DNA of 64,000 bases, taken from contig NZ_JACJFM010000007.1 in assembly GCF_014164585.1 (NCBI RefSeq), positions 71,569 to 135,568 of the forward strand, given 5' to 3'. The translations under genes and the position numbers were made by a program. The stretch comes from Oceanospirillum sediminis (GTDB taxonomy: Bacteria > Pseudomonadota > Gammaproteobacteria > Pseudomonadales > Halomonadaceae). Positions 58,092-64,000 of this stretch are shown in pieces (within the stretch, counting starts at the first letter, position 1; every line of letters begins with the position of its first letter). The notes under the pieces were generated by a model. The model was not told the DNA's origin. It saw nothing but the letters and a program-made list of their open reading frames with translations, and ran no database searches.

Positions 58092-58118
58092 GGCTGATAG
58101 CGGATTCGGTTATCAGCC
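58092..58118. terminator. Hairpin between yicC and the HNH gene
   Basis: GGCTGATA and TATCAGCC form an 8-bp stem between convergent genes. No T-run is present, so it is a weak terminator candidate. Confidence 0.5.
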
Positions 58119-58136
58119 AGCCTCTGGCTCTTTCAG

Positions 58137-58916
58137 CTATCCCTGATAGCCAATAGCCTGAAGTTGCTTCTCCGCAGCAGGACCCAGATAGTCACGGATG
58201 CTGGTGAAAAAAGCGGGCCATTGCTGTTGATTATTTTTACATAGATAAGCCTGCGCTAATTGATCCATCGCCTGTGGCACGGCGATACCTATCTTTACCT
58301 GCTCTTGTAACTGATAATTCAGACGATCCAGCACTGTTTTACGAAAGCGCTTTAATCGATCGGCATTCAGCCGTAACTCATCGATCGTCTGCTGAGCCTG
58401 AACCGGGCTAATCCCCGCTTTATTACAGTTATTCGTATTAACTGAAAGCATACCTGTTGCTCTGTCACACTTAAAAACCCCAGGAAACGCAGGCACACCT
58501 GTCAGTGGGTTCAGGATAACGCTCGTCAGATTCTGATTAGCTTTTGGCACATCACAGGAATGATCCGGGCTGGTAAAACGTGTATTGGCATCCCTAACAT
58601 CATTTTTGCTACCACCATGACAACAGCCCAGAAGGTTATGCCAGTCCAGATGCCAGTTATGGCTTCCCGCAACAGTGGCGGATTTAGGATGAAAATGCTC
58701 AACCCGAAAGTCTGCTACGCCGTTTTCATCTTCATCCGCATCAAGAAGGTCAATTTCGCAATACGCGCATAAGCCGTTCTGATCAGCTTTTAACTGCTGC
58801 TGTACCTGCGTTTTCCGTCCTGTTTTTTTGCTGAATGCCTCCCAGGTATTACCAGGAGTAGACGTGCGATAGCTTTTCAACAGGGAAGGTTCCTGTCCCT
58901 TTAGAACCTTTTTCAT
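58137..58916 (-). CDS. HNH nuclease of a Septu-like (PtuB) pair
   Basis: A 259-residue HNH-type protein. The nuclease core is LCAYCEIDLL then RVEHFHPKS and WHNLLGCCHGGSKND (about residues 48-106), with the paired cysteines and His of the retron Ec78/PtuB family. Its start overlaps the preceding ATPase stop by four bases (ATGA), as ptuA-ptuB pairs do. Septu systems cut phage or host nucleic acid after ATPase sensing; here that role is inferred from family and its type I restriction neighbours. Confidence 0.8.
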   Translation of the reverse strand: MKKVLKGQEPSLLKSYRTSTPGNTWEAFSKKTGRKTQVQQQLKADQNGLCAYCEIDLLDADEDENGVADFRVEHFHPKSATVAGSHNWHLDWHNLLGCCHGGSKNDVRDANTRFTSPDHSCDVPKANQNLTSVILNPLTGVPAFPGVFKCDRATGMLSVNTNNCNKAGISPVQAQQTIDELRLNADRLKRFRKTVLDRLNYQLQEQVKIGIAVPQAMDQLAQAYLCKNNQQQWPAFFTSIRDYLGPAAEKQLQAIGYQG

Positions 58917-60214
58917 GATTGGTTACGCTCCCACTCTTTCATCCGAATATCCATATTCAGACGAGCCAGTTCTGGTTCAAACTCCCCTCCCCAGCGTTGT
59001 AGCTCCTCCCTTAATCTCAGCGCTTCATCACCATCCCATTGATCTTCGGACACAAGTGTCTGATACCGATGTAGCTTCTGTACAATCTCTAACGCCTCCA
59101 CGCGAGGACTCTTAAGGCCCAGCACGTCCAGTAACATCTGCTGAGCTTCTGCCCCTTCAGAAAAAGATACCGGGATCAGCTCTGGCCGCTCATCCTGCCA
59201 GTCAATCACACGTAAGCATTCCGGTTTAACGGAAGAGATCACCTGAGGACTATGGGTCGAAACAATAAACTGAACATTCGGGAAAGTGCGCATCAGATCC
59301 AGCAGAATGGTTTGCTGCCAGCCCGGATGCAAATGAAGATCCACTTCATCAATCAGAACCACACCTTCGGTCTGCAAAGGATCTGACATATCCGGGTTAG
59401 CTTCCGCCATTCTGGCCGCAATATCCATCACCATAGCCAGCGTTGTACGATAACCATCACTCAGTTGCTCCATTCTGAGTGTCTTTTTCACTCCGTCATG
59501 CAGCCAGTCCACCTCTATTCCTGCCGGTTGAGCGGCTACCGGATGACTGAACTCCGGCAACATCGTATTAATCGCTTTGCGAATGGCTTTAAGCTCAGGT
59601 ATTTCTACATCAAAAGAGCGCTTCTCTTTCTGTAAGCGGCTCTCTTTCGATTCCAGATAATAAAAGTACTCAACAAAGCTTTTAAAGTTGGTCCGGCTTT
59701 CAAGAGAGCCATTAAACGCATCAAACCGGCTGAACGCCTTCTGAAAACTCCGTTTGCGCTGAGGAATCGAAAATACGCCTCGTCCAGTACCGTAATAGAT
59801 AAAAATAGGGAGTTCAAAAGCCTGTTGCTCATTCAGACCATCAATGAACTGATCAACATATTGATTCAATGCTTTAATGCCAATTCCATCAGGAATCAGC
59901 ATTTTGGTTTTTTCGGATTGATCCCGCTTTTCAGTGCGATCCCAGCTTACACCATGGGCTGACTCGCAATGAATACGCATAAATGGCGGCTTCCGACCAT
60001 CCGGGAAGACCTGAAAGTCAGCCGCTTTAGGGCTTAAACCAGACACGTCAGGTAAACGCGTCAGAAAAGCCCCTAACGCAACAGCAACACCATCAAGGAT
60101 GCTCGTTTTACCCGCGCCATTGCGTGCCACTAATACCGATAGCTGAGGATGAAATTGAAGTGTAAAGTCGCTAAAACGGCGAAAGTGTTGCAAGCGTAGA
60201 GTGTTGATTTTCAT
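58913..60214 (-). CDS. AAA ATPase of a Septu-like (PtuA) pair
   Basis: A 433-residue SMC/ABC-type ATPase of the AAA_21/AAA_15 group. Walker A is ARNGAGKT (residues 30-37), and VVLIDEVDLHLHPGWQQ near residue 285 is Walker B, followed by FIVSTHSPQVISS. The beginning MKINTLRLQHFRRFSDFTLQ is typical of such defence ATPases. It lies 15 bases after hsdR and is coupled to the HNH gene. PtuA-type sensing of phage is inferred; an OLD-type TOPRIM domain is not present. Confidence 0.82.
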   Translation of the reverse strand: MKINTLRLQHFRRFSDFTLQFHPQLSVLVARNGAGKTSILDGVAVALGAFLTRLPDVSGLSPKAADFQVFPDGRKPPFMRIHCESAHGVSWDRTEKRDQSEKTKMLIPDGIGIKALNQYVDQFIDGLNEQQAFELPIFIYYGTGRGVFSIPQRKRSFQKAFSRFDAFNGSLESRTNFKSFVEYFYYLESKESRLQKEKRSFDVEIPELKAIRKAINTMLPEFSHPVAAQPAGIEVDWLHDGVKKTLRMEQLSDGYRTTLAMVMDIAARMAEANPDMSDPLQTEGVVLIDEVDLHLHPGWQQTILLDLMRTFPNVQFIVSTHSPQVISSVKPECLRVIDWQDERPELIPVSFSEGAEAQQMLLDVLGLKSPRVEALEIVQKLHRYQTLVSEDQWDGDEALRLREELQRWGGEFEPELARLNMDIRMKEWERNQS

Positions 60215-60229
60215 ACCAGTCAGTCTTTC

Positions 60230-63200
60230 TTAATAGTGTTTTTCAATATAGGCGTATGCTTTATCAAATAACTCTTTATCTTTTCCTAGCCCAAACTTTG
60301 CCAGAGTGACCATCAAAGCTCGCTGAACTAAACGAGGACCGCTTTCAGAAGCTTGCCAACCATCAAACCGGGTTGCTATCACAATAGCATCAATAGCTTC
60401 TACAACATCACCAATCACTTTTGGGGTTGAATCAGGTCGTGTTTCCAGGAAGAGCTTTGTTAGGGCCTGCTTATTATCTTCTTCCGTTACCGCTTTTTCA
60501 CCCGTATCACGCTCTGCCTGAACAGCATCTCGTGCGGTATCTAACAAGCCTTTTAACCAATCCAAAGCCTTAATAACACCGGCCTCATAATCTCTGCGCA
60601 GTTTTTCCAGACGCTCGCCCAATTCAACAAACTTAGGCTCGTCATGACCGCGCAAACGCCCCATCAGATCAATCTCCAGGCGTTTTGCTCTTTGTTCCTG
60701 CTCCTGAGGTGTCAGAGTGAACAGGGCATGCTCATCCATCACCAACTCATCAATATCTCTACGGATACGTTTAATGTCCGTATGTTCATGAATCATTTTG
60801 ACGGTTTCGGGCCCTAATGCAGCCCATACCAATGCCCCGGTTTGCCCAACAGGCCGAACCGATTCATACACCTGTGCCAGCCATTGATAATCCTGGCGAT
60901 AAGGCGTTAAAAAAGGATCAGGGCTAATAGCCGACCAGAGTTTTGCCAAAACACCAAAACAAGCGGCAAACTCGTCGCGTCTTTCATTTGTCGACAAGCA
61001 GTCCTGTGCCGCCATAATGCCTTCAAAACCCTCAACAGAGCGATCAACATCAGGGAAAAAGGTCAAACATTTATCTAGCTGTGCCGGTAACAGTTCTTTA
61101 AAAGCTTCAATGCCTTCAACAACACCATCAATCTCTTCCGGGTTATAAGCCAGGGCAGTACGTAGATTCTCGAATACCCCCAAATAATCGATAATCAGCC
61201 CCATGCCTTTATGTACTTCATTCGTTTCATACAGGCGGTTGGTCCTACACATCGCTTGCAACAGCGTATGATCCCGCAAAGGCTTGTCCAGGTACATGCA
61301 GTAGCAGATTGGCGCATCAAAACCCGTTAACAGTTTGGAGGTCACGATAATCAGCTGTAGCGGCTGTTTCGGATCTTTATAGCGTTCGATCAGATCTTTC
61401 TGTAACTGGTCATCAGCGTCAAGGGTTTGCCAGCGTTCAAAATCTTCCGGTTTAATCGCCAGCTCCAGCTCATCATGCCACTTGAGCCAATCTTTGTTTT
61501 TCTTACCTTCTTTATCAACCCTGGGAGCCGGATCAACGTTCATTACCACCTCAACGGCATCAAACCCCAATCGCTTACCCAATAGGTGATACATGGTGAC
61601 GCAGGCTTCACGGTCATAGACCACCACCATGCCTTTCATCTTTTTCGGCAGTACGTGTTGCTTGAAGTGCTTCGCAATATCCTTACTGACCGCCTTCATG
61701 CGCTTAGGGGCTTTCAGCATAACGGCCAGTTTGCCAGCCCGTTTTGACAGAGTCGCTTTTTCGTCTTCAGATAAGTTATTTTCCTGAGCTATACGCTCAA
61801 ACTCTTCATTAATGGCATCCTGATCCACTCTGAGTTCCGCGAGACGCGGCTCAAACTTCACCGGGTTTGTTGCGCCATCACGAATCGACTGTTTATAGCT
61901 GTAGCGATTCATATAACGACCGGGGTCTTCATCGGCACCAAATAACTTAAAGGTGTTACGATCAATGCCTGAAATCGGCGTACCGGTTAAACCATAAAAA
62001 TGGGCATTCGGCAGCGCCCAACGCATTTTTTCACCCAGACCACCTTCTTGAGTTCGGTGTGCTTCATCCACCAGTACAACGATATTTTCTCGGGAGTTCA
62101 GGCCATCGGCCTGGCTTTCGTCCACCTCAATATCCTGAAACTTAAAGATGGTTGTGATCAGAATGCCTCGCTTATCCTGCTCGATATACTCGCCCAGTTT
62201 TTTACAGCTTTTCACCTGAACAAGATTTTTAACATCGGCACCACCAAAGGTTTCATTGATCTGACTATCCAGGTCCCGACGATCAACCACAATCAGAACA
62301 GTAGGATTATTTAATGCATTATCAGAGCGCAGCATTTTAGCGGCATACAGCATCAACAAGGATTTACCAGAACCCTGAAAGTGCCAGATCAGGCCTTTTT
62401 TCGGATAGCCTTGTTTAACACGCTCAACAACTTGCTTCGCGGCTTCAAACTGAGGATAGCGAGGTAAAATCTTAATACGCTTAGGCGGAGTATCCTTCCC
62501 GGTTTTAAGCGAAGAGAAGAGCGCAAAAGATTCCAGTAACTGCAATAGCGTCTGAGGATTTAATAAGCCCTCCGCACTATCCAGCACAGCATTCAAACCG
62601 GGCAATATATCCCCTCTCTGCTCGGTACGGTGCCACGGTCCCCAATCTTTTACTCGGGCATGAATGGCACCATAAGCAAAGGTTTTACCTTCACTGGCAA
62701 AACACAGCAGATTCGGTACAAAAAACGTCTGCACATTCTGCCAATAGTGCTTAGTGCCACCCATAAAGTCCGCAGCACCATCCTGCCAAGTCACGCTCGG
62801 CCGCGTCGCCGTTTTGACCTCACCCACCACCAGAGGCATACCGTTGATATAAAGCACAATATCAAAATAGGCTTCCGTTGCCGCCTGGTAATGCACCTGG
62901 CGCGATATCACAAAGTGATTGTTTTCAATATTATCGAAGTCGATCAGATTGATCGTGATATGGTCGCCATTTTCACCAAATGGCAACGTCTTTTCAGCCA
63001 TTAACCATTCATGAAAATTTTCATTGGCCTTAACCAACCCTGTATGTTTTGCTTCCAGCACCAAACCACGCAGCTTATGGATCACCTCATCGGCATAATC
63101 CGGTTGCTTCTTAAGATCAGGGTTTAACGAACAAAGTGCCTCTTTAAGCCACTCATCAACGAAAATATCCTGCGACTTTTTAGGCAGGCTATCACCGTGA

Positions 63201-63280
63201 CAGTAAGTCCACTTTACCCCGCCTAAGCTCTTTAAACGGTCAATAATTCCATCTTCAGTAACGGTTTTTTCGTTGAACAT
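60230..63280 (-). CDS. hsdR: Type I restriction enzyme R subunit HsdR
   Basis: A 1016-residue motor/nuclease. The PD-(D/E)XK endonuclease uses D140 and E154/K156 (FDIVLYINGMPLVVGEVK); the helicase has Walker A QGSGKS near residue 302, DEAH near 405 and LTGTPI later. It translocates and cuts unmethylated DNA with HsdM and HsdS. It starts three bases after hsdS and has only 15 bases before the Septu-like ATPase. hsdM is not seen in the window and should be beyond the right edge. Confidence 0.95.
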   Translation of the reverse strand: MFNEKTVTEDGIIDRLKSLGGVKWTYCHGDSLPKKSQDIFVDEWLKEALCSLNPDLKKQPDYADEVIHKLRGLVLEAKHTGLVKANENFHEWLMAEKTLPFGENGDHITINLIDFDNIENNHFVISRQVHYQAATEAYFDIVLYINGMPLVVGEVKTATRPSVTWQDGAADFMGGTKHYWQNVQTFFVPNLLCFASEGKTFAYGAIHARVKDWGPWHRTEQRGDILPGLNAVLDSAEGLLNPQTLLQLLESFALFSSLKTGKDTPPKRIKILPRYPQFEAAKQVVERVKQGYPKKGLIWHFQGSGKSLLMLYAAKMLRSDNALNNPTVLIVVDRRDLDSQINETFGGADVKNLVQVKSCKKLGEYIEQDKRGILITTIFKFQDIEVDESQADGLNSRENIVVLVDEAHRTQEGGLGEKMRWALPNAHFYGLTGTPISGIDRNTFKLFGADEDPGRYMNRYSYKQSIRDGATNPVKFEPRLAELRVDQDAINEEFERIAQENNLSEDEKATLSKRAGKLAVMLKAPKRMKAVSKDIAKHFKQHVLPKKMKGMVVVYDREACVTMYHLLGKRLGFDAVEVVMNVDPAPRVDKEGKKNKDWLKWHDELELAIKPEDFERWQTLDADDQLQKDLIERYKDPKQPLQLIIVTSKLLTGFDAPICYCMYLDKPLRDHTLLQAMCRTNRLYETNEVHKGMGLIIDYLGVFENLRTALAYNPEEIDGVVEGIEAFKELLPAQLDKCLTFFPDVDRSVEGFEGIMAAQDCLSTNERRDEFAACFGVLAKLWSAISPDPFLTPYRQDYQWLAQVYESVRPVGQTGALVWAALGPETVKMIHEHTDIKRIRRDIDELVMDEHALFTLTPQEQEQRAKRLEIDLMGRLRGHDEPKFVELGERLEKLRRDYEAGVIKALDWLKGLLDTARDAVQAERDTGEKAVTEEDNKQALTKLFLETRPDSTPKVIGDVVEAIDAIVIATRFDGWQASESGPRLVQRALMVTLAKFGLGKDKELFDKAYAYIEKHY

Positions 63281-63283
63281 AAT

Positions 63284-64000
63284 CTATTCCATTAATTGAT
63301 TAGCTAGATTTTGACGAATTTCGTTAAGATCTTTCTCTCTTGTAGAAATACCTTCAAGAAGCTGTCGAAAGTTCTCAAGACTATTAACTAACCTTATTTG
63401 TATTTCTTTTGGAGGTTTTGGTACCCATAAAGATGAGAAAGCATCTGAACTCAACCTCTTGGTACCATGTGTTGAAGTACTCACCAATGATAGAAAGTTT
63501 GAAGAATTAGCAATCATCCAGTGTAAAATAAAAAGAGGGTCAAACTCATCATTAACTTGAATAGCTTTCATATCTTGATTAAAAGAAGACTCTTGATTTG
63601 TAATACCCACTGGAAATGTATGAGCCAAGATCATGCCTCTAACCACAAATAAAATTGTTTGCTCAGGTATAATTTTAGAACCGGATAAAGCCCCCTCCTT
63701 AGTAACACGGTCGATGGAATTCTCTAAATTAAAGGTTTTCATATCTTTTGGACTGAACCAAGGGAAGTTCCCCTTCCAGTAGCTTTCATTAGATTTTTTT
63801 GGTGTACCACCACTTAGAAACTTACCGATTAAATCAAATCTTTCTTCTTCCCATGATTCAGGTATTAGCCCACAATTTGCCTGCTTTTTTTTCTCGTTAG
63901 ACCACGAACCAACTAATAACTCTTTTTTTAATACAAAAGATAGCTTTTCGCCAGCTAAGCATACATCACGTGCATGACTGCTTGCTCTTTCAGTCATTAA
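63284..64000 (-). CDS. hsdS: Type I restriction specificity subunit HsdS, partial
   Basis: The C-terminal 237 or more residues of HsdS. The frame is open to the window edge (an ATG at 63997 is only one possible codon), so the N-terminal target-recognition domain is probably outside. The visible domain begins GLIPESWEEERFDLIGKFLSGGTPKK, with PWFSPKDM and VPKPPKEIQIRLVNSLENF leading to the helical conserved region. It determines the DNA target of the enzyme. The local A+T content is higher than in the nif genes. Confidence 0.85.
   Translation of the reverse strand, partial: LMTERASSHARDVCLAGEKLSFVLKKELLVGSWSNEKKKQANCGLIPESWEEERFDLIGKFLSGGTPKKSNESYWKGNFPWFSPKDMKTFNLENSIDRVTKEGALSGSKIIPEQTILFVVRGMILAHTFPVGITNQESSFNQDMKAIQVNDEFDPLFILHWMIANSSNFLSLVSTSTHGTKRLSSDAFSSLWVPKPPKEIQIRLVNSLENFRQLLEGISTREKDLNEIRQNLANQLME

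Overview
This window comes from a free-living gammaproteobacterium that fixes nitrogen with the molybdenum nitrogenase. The crc/pyrE linkage, the NifL-NifA pair, the Rnf complex next to nifLA and the Gram-negative heme-uptake genes resemble Pseudomonas/Azotobacter or Oceanospirillales-type diazotrophs. The exact genus is not determined; a marine Oceanospirillaceae-like organism is only an inference. No rRNA, tRNA, insertion sequence or CRISPR array was seen.

Layout. (1) 1-8.7 kb: end of an unknown gene, then a heme-iron module: hutZ, hmuTUV, hemS, a two-domain HmuY-like lipoprotein and a TonB receptor, with AT-rich Fur-like sites at the two divergent starts. (2) 8.7-11.3 kb: a hemerythrin, a small unknown protein and a PAS-containing aerotaxis-type chemoreceptor, each transcription unit preceded by a sigma54 promoter. 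(3) 11.4-23.9 kb, minus strand: nifHDK-nifT-ferredoxin-nifY-two unknown genes, then nifENX-RseC-like-DUF269-DUF683-fdxB. (4) 24.0-28.8 kb, plus strand: a SIR2-like protein divergent from nifH, a second hemerythrin, and modABC. (5) 28.8-34.8 kb, minus: nifL-nifA, then nifB-fdxN-nifQ. (6) 35.2-40.9 kb, plus: rnfABCDGEH. (7) 41.3-46.8 kb, minus: iscA(nif)-nifU-nifS-nifV-nifW-nifZ-nifM. (8) 47-58 kb: housekeeping and accessory genes (MFS/LysR pair, trmB, thiGS, dgt, pyrE, crc, rph, yicC). (9) 58.1-64 kb: a defence block with type I restriction genes (hsdS partial, hsdR) followed by a Septu-like ATPase/HNH pair.

How it works together. nifHDK encode nitrogenase; nifB, nifEN, nifX, nifY, nifQ and nifV make and deliver FeMo-co; iscA-nifU-nifS supply Fe-S clusters; nifW, nifZ and nifM mature the proteins; modABC imports molybdate; Rnf and the ferredoxins deliver low-potential electrons; NifL-NifA sense redox/oxygen and nitrogen and drive sigma54 promoters. 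By eye I find about ten -24/-12 promoters (GG-N10-GC) and ten TGT-N10-ACA NifA-type sites. They place hemerythrin, chemoreceptor, SIR2-like and molybdate-transport genes inside the same regulon. The most unusual items are: a three-site NifA array with exact 22-bp spacing before modA; a perfect inverted repeat carrying two NifA sites between nifA and nifB; a NifY with an N-terminal triple CxCxxD-type repeat; the nifH-divergent SIR2-like gene; and unknown genes embedded in the nif operons.
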